26,422 nt of DNA from CAYGVT01 sp964353355 (GTDB lineage: Archaea > Thermoplasmatota > DTKX01 > GCA-020343715). The notes below the pieces were generated by a model. That model was not told the origin of the DNA. It saw nothing but the letters and a program-made list of their open reading frames with translations, and made no database searches. The stretch lies in the NCBI GenBank assembly GCA_964353355.1, contig CAYGVT010000162.1:1-26422 (forward strand), in the 5' to 3' direction. Both the position numbers and the translations under genes were made by a program. Each line of letters opens with the position of its first letter. Position 1 is the stretch's first letter. Positions 15,101 to 25,555 of the stretch are shown one piece after another.

Positions 15101-16239
15101 CCACCGAGGTAGGCATTAACCTGGTGCTGACTTAATTTGTATGGCAAGGCACCATGGCCGGAGCTATCCTCGAATGATAATATCTCGATTCCAACATCCT
15201 CAAAACCATCGTCATTTATTCTCAAGTGTGTGTGCATGGTAATCGTGCTGTTATGAGGACAGGTAATGTTTAGAATTGTTTTTGGATGAACGATGAAACC
15301 TGAATCCACGACCTTGTACGCTGCAACCACCACCACATCTGCACCTGGATGGGTTCTGTTGACCGAGGTGATGATGATCTCTGAGCGGCCATCACCATCC
15401 ACATCCGTTAACCCGATTTGCGATGCCTTCTCCCATCTCCCATCGGGATCGGATGCAATTGTTGAGCTATGGCTAGGCTCCCGCGCAAGCCCAACCCCGG
15501 ACCCTAGATAAATACGCATCTTCGGGAATTGTAATTCGCCTGCAGGACCTGTCGATCCACGGAAGAGCAAGCAGAGGTCATCGTAGCCGTCGCCATTCAC
15601 ATCGCCCGCGTTCTGAGAAGTCAGATGTGTCCAATTCAAGGAACCTGAGCTCGTATACCAGAACCTTACATAGTATCTCTCCGAAGCAAGCCCCGTGCTC
15701 GCGCCATGGACGATTTCGATTCGATTGCTGTTGGATTGGTTCGAGCCCTCCTCCCAGGTTTCGTTCCTACTGGGTGGGATGAACGCGATATCGGAATGTC
15801 CGTCGCCATTGACATCTCCAATCGGGATTGTCCATGTATCATTCGCCACACGTCGAAGCTGGGAGGAGTTGAAGTCCCCATCCTTCCGGCCTTCAAGCAG
15901 GTAGACCTTGTGATAGATCCTTCCGACTGTTCCAGGCGAGGTAGCATATGGCCCAAAAGAAGATATCATCAAATCCGACGTGCCATCCCCCGTGATATCC
16001 CCCGGGGTAAAGAGGTCACTACCGAACCAGTATTCATATTCGGGGCCATTCAGAACCGTGAACAGATATGGAAAAGGATCTGTTCCATGTTGCTCCTCCT
16101 CAACACCCGATTCAGTTCCATCTCTGTGAAGATCGAGCGCATCTAATTTGTTCTCATGTGTCGTGTAAAACGATGCAGATGACGGCGCAAGAAGAGCCAC
16201 GATCAACACACACATGCATTTCCTGACGAGGTGGCTCAT
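12190..16239 (-). CDS. Large secreted membrane-anchored protein: FG-GAP beta-propeller, four Ig-like modules, PKD domain
   Basis: This 1349-residue protein starts with a signal peptide (KCMCVLIVALLAPSSAS, about 7-23). Seven D-x-[DN]-x-D-G type calcium motifs at about residues 81, 142, 213, 279, 341 (degenerate), 418 and 490, spaced 61-77 residues, fit a complete seven-bladed integrin-alpha-like propeller. After a linker come four repeated modules of about 107 residues beginning near 785, 892, 1000 and 1108 (e.g. DPVPGPDEW, DPVPDREKW, then SGVD and WRA-D). A PKD domain follows at about 1215-1290 (STDPDGDALNFTW). A membrane helix at about 1306-1328 and a basic tail RKRARR end the protein. It should face outward as an adhesin or ligand-binding receptor. 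The N-terminal half is about 50% GC and the C-terminal half about 70%. The ATG lies some 10 bases after the predicted transcription start. Confidence 0.88.
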   Translation of the reverse strand: MSHLVRKCMCVLIVALLAPSSASFYTTHENKLDALDLHRDGTESGVEEEQHGTDPFPYLFTVLNGPEYEYWFGSDLFTPGDITGDGTSDLMISSFGPYATSPGTVGRIYHKVYLLEGRKDGDFNSSQLRRVANDTWTIPIGDVNGDGHSDIAFIPPSRNETWEEGSNQSNSNRIEIVHGASTGLASERYYVRFWYTSSGSLNWTHLTSQNAGDVNGDGYDDLCLLFRGSTGPAGELQFPKMRIYLGSGVGLAREPSHSSTIASDPDGRWEKASQIGLTDVDGDGRSEIIITSVNRTHPGADVVVVAAYKVVDSGFIVHPKTILNITCPHNSTITMHTHLRINDDGFEDVGIEILSFEDSSGHGALPYKLSQHQVNAYLGGQAGLSESSCQSIDLMEDYDFNPGYGTEIMRYARASFADIDGDGAHDLTTSLFVCMSDDSVYIPEMGPTSHEVCAFFFHLNNNGNISSVPRWRCQYTHSVGIIAPEICVGDFDGDGLDDLAIGLYGTSYGSPYGMWRNVTGQLLTVHGRGIIDLSNQVKIVGGPVLYANYTAYDFLLNEQDLPGLPNSIGIVLDPHGANASFGFNYQRKPQEHINEFVTYDSRFATLVSSAGDREVDETHSASWLHFRITIKWDWPHEELCDIEVNYLKDGILCTAFLQEDAFRVENDLDFAGPFSVNAERQGPLAERGWVATGERLTVTAPRVVYEGTTDVFPPSGICDIVLADDDGAFVKSPLASGEPVDLSIGADGETDIDENLTLALQTLPGTARLAHILQFPLRVDGDIPRLRDPVPGPDEWNTESTVLVGITADDGRTSGVDASSIEYQLSMPGPGHYGLWTRLRVETDPDGPVVGAMTFLDLPDGGDYYVRWRAKDLVNDAYAYSGDCRVKVDTRNVSFSDPVPDREKWQSQLLVMVGVTITDHYGSGIDVDSVSLRVSHHNPTSYTDWVDWGGVQLPNPRLAEVRANAQLAETPLNYFQWRAMDDAGNGYSVSPHYRVRVDVTPIAFDHFLPTEIQNSTTVRCSVIPSDPGLGSGVDDGSIEYRTRTGAAPYSEWTRSATLNEEASGRMYFTITGLVEGDGNIIQFRGIDVAGNGPAESPEFRVMVDTRGPEFLEVTPPNGERQPRPSVAFTIVIRDALAGVDITQIRYRSGIDGQPSLGEWRWMPVERTPEGNYEGTVIIDLARGLGNVVQFRAVDRIGHANESAIVSVPVNLLPLPRIARPWNGTEHEKGRDIRLSAAGSTDPDGDALNFTWLVDGATLPIASGEEASATLLVGDHNITLVVTDAMGGEARQTVHVSVVEPTPPGWREQGPWAMLLIILLVVLLVALSMLRKRARRTTVVSTDGRSAKGS

Positions 16240-16270
16240 TCACATCTGAATTGCCTTGCGCATGCCGGAG

Positions 16271-16282
16271 CATATACTTTTT
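16271..16282 (-). promoter_or_regulatory. TATA-like element upstream of the propeller protein gene
   Basis: The minus strand reads AAAAAGTATATG, centred near 16275. A start about 26 bases on leaves a leader of roughly 10 bases before ATG 16239. A second AT-rich element, CTTTATACTG on the minus strand at about 16295-16304, could be an alternative. The rest of the 182-base gap (16240-16421) shows nothing else I can name. Confidence 0.45.
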
Positions 16283-16421
16283 GGTTTGTGCTCGCAGTAT
16301 AAAGTGAATCGATGCTCACGGGAAGAGTCCATCATTTGGGTTGAATCGCGAAGAAGAGGGCCCGTCGTTGCCATAGAGTTCATACCCGGGCTAGAACTTG
16401 GACGGTGAACGGATGCGTCAG

Positions 16422-17534
16422 TTACGGGGTTTCAAGCTCATCAATTACATTTCCGAGAAGCCGCAGCCCCTCCTCGATGACCTTCACGTCCGGTATCCCA
16501 ACGCCGATCCTAAGGTGCCCGGGCATCCCGAAGTGCTCGCCGGGCGACACCATCACGCCGTGCTCCTTGAACGCGCGCTTGGCGAGCCCGACCGTGTCGC
16601 GCACCCCCTCGATGCGCGGGAAGCTGACGATGCCCGCGTGCGGGGGGACCCACGACACGTCCTTGCGCGACTCCACCCACGCGCGCAGCGCCTCCGTCCC
16701 CCTCCGCGCGACCCCCCTCGACCAGTCCCGCAGGGCGGGGAGCGCCCCGATGACCTGCACCGAGATGGCCTCGTTGGGGAGCCCCGACGTGGGGGCGACG
16801 AGCACCTTGAGCTTGCGGGCGCGCTCCACGAGCTCCGGGGGGCCGGTGAGCCAGCCCATCCTGGTCGCGCCCCAGCCGTAGACCTTCGAGAGCGAGCCCG
16901 TCGAGACGGCCTCCGGCACGACCCGCCTCACGGGCGGCACCATGTTGTCGTCCGGGACGAAGTGGCGGAATATCTCGTCGACGAGCAGCACCGCGCCCGC
17001 GTCCGCGGCGATGTCCCCGAGCGCGCGCAGCTCCTCGCGCATGAGCCCGGCGCCCGTGGGATTGTGCAAGTTGGAGGTGAAGATGGCCGCCGTGCCCGGC
17101 CCGCACGCGTGCTTCACAGCCTCCAGGCCGAGCCTCCAGCCGTCCTCGTGACGCCTTTGCACGGGGGTCACGCGCGCGCCGTAGAGCGGCGGCAGGCCGA
17201 ACAAGGTCTGGTAATTGGGCACGTCGACGACGAAGCGGCCGCCTCCGAGCGCGAGCGCTTGCACCGCGAGCGCGTTGGCCTCGCTCGTGCCGACCGTGGA
17301 CAGGACCTCCCCCTTGGGAAGCCCCAGCCATTCGGGGAGCATGTCGGCGAGCCTCGTCGAGGATTCCTTACCATAGCCCTGCTGCCTGGACATCTCGCCG
17401 GCGATGGCGGCCCAGTCGACGGACCCGGGCGCGGTGGCGTCCCTGTAGACGTTCGAGGCGCCCAGCTTGTACCTGGCCACTGGCTCGGTCTCCCGCACCC
17501 ACTCGACAAGCCCGAACGTGGGGACCTCTGTCAT
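16422..17534 (-). CDS. Pyridoxal-phosphate class I/II aminotransferase
   Basis: The 370-residue protein is a fold-type I PLP enzyme. SNLHNPTGAG (154-163) contains the conserved Asn-Pro, DEIFRHF (186-192) the Asp that contacts the pyridine ring, and STGSLSKVYGWGATRMGW (211-228) the Schiff-base Lys217. GHLRIGVGI near the C-terminus supplies the carboxylate-binding Arg. It resembles archaeal aspartate/aromatic-type aminotransferases, but the substrate cannot be assigned from motifs. I chose ATG 17534; the frame is open further upstream, but a TATA-like stretch (GGCTAAGTACCC on the minus strand, near 17570) puts the transcription start close to this ATG. It lies 97 bases downstream of trpS on the same strand. 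Confidence 0.9.
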   Translation of the reverse strand: MTEVPTFGLVEWVRETEPVARYKLGASNVYRDATAPGSVDWAAIAGEMSRQQGYGKESSTRLADMLPEWLGLPKGEVLSTVGTSEANALAVQALALGGGRFVVDVPNYQTLFGLPPLYGARVTPVQRRHEDGWRLGLEAVKHACGPGTAAIFTSNLHNPTGAGLMREELRALGDIAADAGAVLLVDEIFRHFVPDDNMVPPVRRVVPEAVSTGSLSKVYGWGATRMGWLTGPPELVERARKLKVLVAPTSGLPNEAISVQVIGALPALRDWSRGVARRGTEALRAWVESRKDVSWVPPHAGIVSFPRIEGVRDTVGLAKRAFKEHGVMVSPGEHFGMPGHLRIGVGIPDVKVIEEGLRLLGNVIDELETP

Positions 17535-17631
17535 GCCCGCATCCTCGGTCGACGTACCTGAAGGCGGGTACTTAGCCTTTCCCGAGAGGATTCGATGAGG
17601 CATCCAGGGGACGACCTGTCATGAGCCCCCT

Positions 17632-18774
17632 TCAGTCCTTCATCATGAAGTCGTCCAGGCGCGCGTGTATGCGCTCGCGCTCCGCCTGGTGGTGCTCGAG
17701 CCACCTCTCGACCTTCGCGTAGAGCGCGAGCTTGTGCTCGCCGCACAGCAGCTCGCCGGACCTGCATCGCCTCTCGATGTCGGCGAGCTTCGCGTCGTCG
17801 GGCTCGAACAGGTAGTGCTCGTACCACCACACCGGGCACACGTCCGGGTTCGCGCCCAGGCGGCGCTGCTCCTCCACCGACGATTGGCCGCCTGTGAAGG
17901 CGTTCATGAGCTTCTTTCGGACGGTCTTGGGCTTGTCAGTCGTGTAGATGGAGCTCTCGGGGTCGGACGCGGACATCTTGTCGCCGCCCAGCAGCGACGG
18001 CAGCAGCTTGCAGTGCAGCAGCGCCGGCTTCGGGTAGCCCAGGTGGGGCGCGACGTCGCGGGTGATGCGGAAGTGCGCGTCCTGGTCGATGGCGGCGGGG
18101 ATGAGCGTCGGGACCTCCTCTCCCGCGAGCTCGCTCGGGAGGAACGCGGGCACGGACTGCATGCTCGTGTAGAAGATCTGCCCTATGTTGTTCTCGTTCG
18201 TGAAGCCGAAGACCGCGCGCGCGGTCGAGAACGTGATGCGCTTGGCCGCGCGCAGCGCGATGGGGTACATCGTGCGCACGAGGTCGGTGTCGATGACGAC
18301 CTTGGTGAGCTTGGGGTCGAAGCCCAGGGCGAGGAAGTCGAGCGCGTTCTCGAGCGCGTAGTCGTGCGTCTGCTCGAGCGTGAGCTCGGGGTTGAACACG
18401 AACTTCTCGTCGTCCGTGAGCTGGAAGTACATTTTGACGCGGAACCGGTCCTGGAGCCACTTGTTGAAGACCCAGGGCATGATGTGCCCCAGGTGCGTGT
18501 GGCCCGATGGCCCGCGGCCGGTGTAGAGCGCCCAGGGCTTGCCCTTGGACTGCCGGTCCAGGATGGTCCCAAGGTCGCGGTGCGAGTAGAATATGTCCCG
18601 CCGCAGCATCCAGTGGTCCTCGCCCGCGAGCTCGATGAGCCTACGCTTGGTCGCGCCCTCCAGCCTGGAGGTGCCGAACCGCTCTATGAGCTCGTCGTAG
18701 TCGACGACGCCCCTGACCTCCCAGGGGGTGACCTTCGCCTTGGCCTCGTCCCTGCCCTCGCCGTTCTCCGCCAT
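17632..18774 (-). CDS. trpS: Tryptophanyl-tRNA synthetase
   Basis: This class I synthetase of 380 residues charges tRNA-Trp. It has the archaeal/eukaryal-type HIGH signature GPSGHTHLGH (88-97) and the KMSKS equivalent KMSAS (266-270, followed by DPESSIYTTD). YFQLTDDEKF and PAAIDQDAHFRITRDVAPHLG are typical of archaeal/eukaryal TrpRS and separate it from bacterial TrpRS and from TyrRS. I take ATG 18774; a TTG five codons upstream is possible but less likely. A TATA-like CTTTATCACC on the minus strand, near 18806, predicts a leader of a few bases. It lies 60 bases after the acyl-CoA synthetase alpha gene on the same strand. Confidence 0.95.
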   Translation of the reverse strand: MAENGEGRDEAKAKVTPWEVRGVVDYDELIERFGTSRLEGATKRRLIELAGEDHWMLRRDIFYSHRDLGTILDRQSKGKPWALYTGRGPSGHTHLGHIMPWVFNKWLQDRFRVKMYFQLTDDEKFVFNPELTLEQTHDYALENALDFLALGFDPKLTKVVIDTDLVRTMYPIALRAAKRITFSTARAVFGFTNENNIGQIFYTSMQSVPAFLPSELAGEEVPTLIPAAIDQDAHFRITRDVAPHLGYPKPALLHCKLLPSLLGGDKMSASDPESSIYTTDKPKTVRKKLMNAFTGGQSSVEEQRRLGANPDVCPVWWYEHYLFEPDDAKLADIERRCRSGELLCGEHKLALYAKVERWLEHHQAERERIHARLDDFMMKD

Positions 18775-18834
18775 GGGCCCCGCGGGCAATTGGGGGCGCC
18801 GGTGATAAAGGTTTCCGAACGCTGGCCCGGGGGG

Positions 18835-20232
18835 TCAGAGCGGCCCCGGCACGAGCGCCTGGTAGGCCCGGGCCGCCCTCAGCGGCGACGGGTACACCGG
18901 GATGCCCGCGGCCCTGAGTGCCTCCTCGGTCCTCGGGGCCCTGATGGCGACGGCGACCACGGGCTTGCCGCGCCTGGCGACGACCTCGGCCGCGGCCGTC
19001 GCGAGCGATGGCTGGTCCGAGCCGACCGCGAGCAGCACCGCGCCGTCGACCAAGGCCTGGCCCAGCACGCCCTCGACGACGGGCTTCAGGCTGGCGTCCG
19101 GCAGCGCGCCCCCCAGGTGCACCGGGTTCGCGGCCGAGCCGTGCTCGGGCAGCCACTGCATGAGCACGCGCTGCACCTGCTCGGGCATGACAGGGAGCTC
19201 CAGGCGCTGCTCCTCGAGGTGCGTGGCGGCCGCGACCGCGGCCCCGCTCGACGTGGAGAGGATCGCCACACGTCGGCCGCGGGCCCGAGGCTGGAGTGCG
19301 AGCGCCGTGGCCTTGTCCGCGAGGTCCACCAGGTCCGTGGCGATGACGGCGCCAGCGGTGATGAGGTCGGGGATGGCCTCGACGGCGTCCGAGGACGAGC
19401 CCGAGTGCATCCTCGCGGCGCGGTGGGCCGCGCGGCCGCGCACCTTGTGCGCGAGCACGACGGGCACGCGGGGCGCGACGGCCCTCACGGCCGAGGAGAG
19501 CGCGAGGTGGTCGACCTCGCCCATGATCGACACCGCGATGGCCTTGATGCCGGGCTCGTCGGCGGCCGCGGCGAGCAGGTGCTGCGGTCCCAGGTCGGCG
19601 GCGTTGCCCAGGCCCACGTAGAGGCCGAGCCCGAGCCCGTGCCCCCTGAGCGTGTCGATGAACAGTTGGTCCAGGTCCCCTGCCTGCGAGAGGAGGGCGA
19701 CGCTGCCGGGCTCCTTGCCCGGGATGCCGAGCCCGGGGGCCAGGTTGAGCGCGGACGAGGCGCAGTAGAGGCCCGTGCTGTTGGGGCCCAGGAGGCGGCC
19801 GCCCTTGAGGGAGACCTCGTCCAGGAGGCGCATCTGCAGCTCGCGGCCGCGCTGGTGGGCCTCGGCGAAGCCAGGCACCAGCACCATGACGGCGCGCACG
19901 CCCTTGCGCACGCACTCGGCCGCGAGCGCGACCGCCCTGTCGCCCCCGATGGTGAGCACGACCAGGTCGACGCCGTCGGGGAGCTCCGTGACGGACCAGA
20001 GCGTGCGCTTGGCCAGTATCTGCGGTGGCACCTTGGAGCTCGCCGGGTCGGGCTCGTCGACGGGATGGACCGGCCCCCTGAAGCCGCCCTGCACGAGGGA
20101 GAGCATCAGCCTCCCGCCCAGCCGCCGTGGGTCGTCGGTGGCGCCGACGACCGCGACCGCGTTGGGGTGCAGCAGCGCGGTCGTCGCGGTGCGCATGTCC
20201 GCGACGGGCTTCGCGCCGGTGTGCCGGGGCAT
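18835..20232 (-). CDS. Acyl-CoA synthetase (NDP-forming) alpha subunit, CoA-binding
   Basis: The 465-residue protein has the layout of the alpha subunit of archaeal ADP-forming acetyl/acyl-CoA synthetase, which makes ATP from acyl-CoA, ADP and phosphate. A CoA-binding Rossmann domain (about 22-145, AVAVVGATDDP) leads to LLGPNSTGLY (148-156). Then comes a succinyl-CoA-synthetase-like flavodoxin domain with SQAGDL and the candidate phospho-His276 in RMHSGSSSD. A third domain (STSSGAAVAAATHLEE and SAANPVHLGG) completes it. The ATP-grasp beta part is absent and no beta gene is in the window, so it must pair with a distant subunit or do something else. Several usual positions have drifted (HPVDEPDP for the usual YPVNP-type turn). 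The ATG has a strong AGGAGG eight bases upstream, unlike the leaderless neighbours. Confidence 0.82.
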   Translation of the reverse strand: MPRHTGAKPVADMRTATTALLHPNAVAVVGATDDPRRLGGRLMLSLVQGGFRGPVHPVDEPDPASSKVPPQILAKRTLWSVTELPDGVDLVVLTIGGDRAVALAAECVRKGVRAVMVLVPGFAEAHQRGRELQMRLLDEVSLKGGRLLGPNSTGLYCASSALNLAPGLGIPGKEPGSVALLSQAGDLDQLFIDTLRGHGLGLGLYVGLGNAADLGPQHLLAAAADEPGIKAIAVSIMGEVDHLALSSAVRAVAPRVPVVLAHKVRGRAAHRAARMHSGSSSDAVEAIPDLITAGAVIATDLVDLADKATALALQPRARGRRVAILSTSSGAAVAAATHLEEQRLELPVMPEQVQRVLMQWLPEHGSAANPVHLGGALPDASLKPVVEGVLGQALVDGAVLLAVGSDQPSLATAAAEVVARRGKPVVAVAIRAPRTEEALRAAGIPVYPSPLRAARAYQALVPGPL

Positions 20233-20320
20233 ACTTCGGGCCTCCTGGCGCTCGCGATGCGCATCGCGGCACAAAAGGGTTTGCACCGGGGCGCGCGGAT
20301 GGGCGCCCTGGCGCGCCCCG

Positions 20321-20855
20321 TCATTCCCTGACGTGGCCCAGTGGCAGCAGCCTCGGCGCCTTCCAGTCCTCCTTGATGATGCTCCACAGGACCGTGTCCC
20401 TCCACACTCCGCGGCTGAAGAGGGCCCTCCTGCGGATCCCCTCCTTGACGAATCCGGCCTTCCCGAGGGCCCGATGGGAGGCTTTGTTGTCCGGGTGGGT
20501 CTCGGCCTGGATGCGGACGATCTCCTTCTTGAGGGACAGGTAGTCCACCATAAGCTGCACCGCATCGGAGCCCTGGCCCCTTGCCCCACTCACCGCGCAG
20601 GAGCACGTAGCCGATGCCCACGCAGCCCTGGGATGGGAAGTGGCAGATGTGGCCTATCCTCGTGCCGTCCTTCTTCCTCACGAAGCACCACTGCGAATCC
20701 CCCTTGCCGTCGAACACCTTCTCCAGGCTCGCAAGGGTGGACTGCTCGAGGGGCTCGTACTCGCCCATGAACTCCGCATCGGTCTCCCGCTCCCTGAGCA
20801 CTGGCAGGTCGGCCCTGTCCATCAGCTCCAGGTCGACGATGTGGCCCTTCAGCAT
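20321..20855 (-). pseudogene. GNAT-family N-acetyltransferase, interrupted by a +1 frameshift
   Basis: From ATG 20855 the first frame reads MLKGHIVDLELMDRADLPVL and on to HICHFPSQGCVGIGYVLLRGEW. The homology then continues in the next frame as RGQGSDAV, VRIQAETHPDNKASHRALGKAGFVKEG and so on to the TGA at 20321. Joined, the two parts give a RimJ/RimL-like acetyltransferase of about 177 residues: beta-4 strand, acetyl-CoA loop (GKGQGS or ARGQGS) and the N-x-x-S-x-R-x-x-K-x-G-F motif. One extra base lies within about 20575-20590, where two runs of four G (minus strand) occur, so a sequencing or assembly error is as likely as real inactivation. The mean coding quality on both sides looks intact. 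A TATA-like element is near 20890. Confidence 0.75.
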
Positions 20856-21043
20856 GGACGACCCAAATTGGCGGATTGGGGCCGTGGATATGATGTTGTT
20901 GTGAGCCACTCCGCCCGCCCCCGGCGCGGGCGTCCCGACCCCGGTCGAGGGCACTATGTCCCGAGGGCGACGCCGCGCACCTGGCACCTGGGACAAGGCT
21001 TTTTTGGGCACCCCCCCATCAGGGACGGCGCAGGCGGTGGGGC

Positions 21044-23767
<2,724 letters not shown>

Positions 23768-23782
23768 ACGGGGCGCATCATC

Positions 23783-25552
23783 GTGCTCGACCGGCGCGTC
23801 TACGAGCGCATCGCGGCCGGGGAGGTCATCGAACGGCCCGCGAACGTCGTCAAGGAGCTCGTCGAGAACTCGCTCGACGCGGGGGCCACGCGCGTGGCCG
23901 TCGAGGTGCGCGGCGGGGGGGTGGACCTCATCCGCGTGCGCGACGACGGCTCGGGGATGGACCGAGAGGACGCGCTGCTGAGCATCGAGCGTCACGCGAC
24001 CTCCAAGCTCAAGGGCCTGGACGACCTGGACCGGCTCTCCACGCTGGGCTTCCGCGGCGAGGCGCTCGCGTCCGTCGCGGCCGTGAGCAAGCTCGAGATC
24101 GTGACCCGCCTGCGTGGGTCGCCCCTCGGCGTGCGCGTGTCCGTGCAGGGGGGCGAGGTGCTCTCGGTCGACGACGTGGGCTCGACGGAGGGCACCGCTA
24201 TCGAGGTCAGGGAGCTCTTCTACAACCTGCCCGCGCGCCGCAAGTTCATGAAGGGGGCCGCGGTCGAGGGCGCGCGCGTGACGGATGTCATGACCGCGCT
24301 CGCGCTCACGCGCGCCGACGTGCACTTCATACTGGTCTCGGGCGGCCGCGAGGTGCTCAACGCGCCGCCCGCGCGCGAGCTGCGCGACCGCGCGGTCGCG
24401 GTGCTTGGCCTGGAGGTCGCGCGCCACCTCGTGCCGCTGCCGGCGCCCGCGGCGGGCGCGCCCGTGCGCGTGTCCGGCGTCGCGGGCAAGCCCCAGCTCG
24501 CGCGGCCGACCCGAGGGGGGCTTCACGTGTCAGTGAACGGACGCCCCGTGGACGCGCCGCTCGTGGACGAGGCCGCGCGGGCGGCCTACGGCGAGCTCCT
24601 GTTCAGGAACAGGTGGCCCACCGCGGTTCTGGACGTCGCGCTGGACCCCTCCCGCGTCGACGTCAACATCCACCCGACCAAGCGCGAGGTCATGTTCAAG
24701 GACGCCGAGGAGGTCGAGGCGGCCGTGCTCGCGGCCGTGGGCGTGGCGCTGGCCTCCGCGGACCTGGTCGCCGAGCCCAGGGTGAGGGCCCGGCCGGAGG
24801 GCGGGAGGAGCCCGGGGGGGGCGACGCCCATCGCTCATGTCGGGGTGGCCGGCCGCCAGCTCGACCTCGCAGGTGGCGCGCTGGAGGAGGACCGGCTGCG
24901 GGAGGTGGCAGACGTGGCGCCGCTCGTGCCCGACGAGCCCGCCTGGCGCGACCTGGGCTCGGTACCCGCGTGGCTGGCTTCGCTGCGCCCCGTGGGCCAG
25001 GTGCTGGGCACGTACATCGTGTGCGAGGGCGACGACGGGGTCTACATCGTGGACCAGCACGCGCTCGCCGAGCGGCTGGCCTACGAGGCCATCAAGGCGT
25101 CCGCGTCCCGTGGCCGCGTCGGGGGCCAGCGGTTGCTGGAGCCCATCGTGCTGAGGCCGACCGGGGCGCAGCTCGAGGCGCTCGAGGGCAGGCGCGCCAT
25201 GCTCGAGTCGCTGGGGTTCGAGCTCGATGTGGTCGAGGACGGTTCGGTGCGCGTGGACGCGCTGCCCGCGTCCCTCGGCGAGGTCCGCGGCCGCGACGAG
25301 GTCGAGACCCTGCTCCAGGACGTGCTCTCGGCCGAGGGCTCGTCGACCGTTGACCTGAAGGAGGCCGTCGTCCGCACCATGGCCTGCCACCTCTCCATCA
25401 GGGCGGGGGAGCGGTTGACGCCCAGGCAGGTCGTCGGGCTGCTGCGCGGGATGGCGGGCGCGCACGACCCTCTCGCGTGCGTGCACGGGAGGCCCACGGT
25501 GCTGAGGCTGCGCCGTGAGGAGCTGGAACGCCTGTTCCGGAGGACCGAGTAG
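23783..25552 (+). CDS. mutL: DNA mismatch repair protein MutL with endonuclease motif
   Basis: The 589-residue protein has the GHKL ATPase N-terminus: IAAGEVIERP, KELVENSLDAGA (E25, N29), DDGSGM (54-59), GFRGEAL (89-95) and ELFYNLPARRKF. The C-terminal dimer domain carries the nicking-endonuclease signature DQHALAERLAYE (424-435) that fits DQHA-x2-E-x4-E, plus ACHLSIRAGE (534-543) and CVHGRP (566-571). It should therefore nick DNA itself, as in organisms without MutH. It lies 15 bases after the mutS stop and in the same frame, with GTG 23783 as the only ordinary start near the conserved N-terminus. The preceding codons read RII, which also resembles MutL, so initiation may be slightly earlier at a non-standard codon. 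Its stop is 3 bases from that of the convergent TPR gene. Confidence 0.95.
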   Translation: MLDRRVYERIAAGEVIERPANVVKELVENSLDAGATRVAVEVRGGGVDLIRVRDDGSGMDREDALLSIERHATSKLKGLDDLDRLSTLGFRGEALASVAAVSKLEIVTRLRGSPLGVRVSVQGGEVLSVDDVGSTEGTAIEVRELFYNLPARRKFMKGAAVEGARVTDVMTALALTRADVHFILVSGGREVLNAPPARELRDRAVAVLGLEVARHLVPLPAPAAGAPVRVSGVAGKPQLARPTRGGLHVSVNGRPVDAPLVDEAARAAYGELLFRNRWPTAVLDVALDPSRVDVNIHPTKREVMFKDAEEVEAAVLAAVGVALASADLVAEPRVRARPEGGRSPGGATPIAHVGVAGRQLDLAGGALEEDRLREVADVAPLVPDEPAWRDLGSVPAWLASLRPVGQVLGTYIVCEGDDGVYIVDQHALAERLAYEAIKASASRGRVGGQRLLEPIVLRPTGAQLEALEGRRAMLESLGFELDVVEDGSVRVDALPASLGEVRGRDEVETLLQDVLSAEGSSTVDLKEAVVRTMACHLSIRAGERLTPRQVVGLLRGMAGAHDPLACVHGRPTVLRLRREELERLFRRTE

Positions 25553-25555
25553 GGT

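Noticed and set aside
17665..20331. 888-codon open frame on the plus strand opposite trpS and the acyl-CoA synthetase gene
   Set aside because: Shadow of two well-supported minus-strand genes; composition is Arg/Val/His-rich low-information sequence with no recognisable motif.
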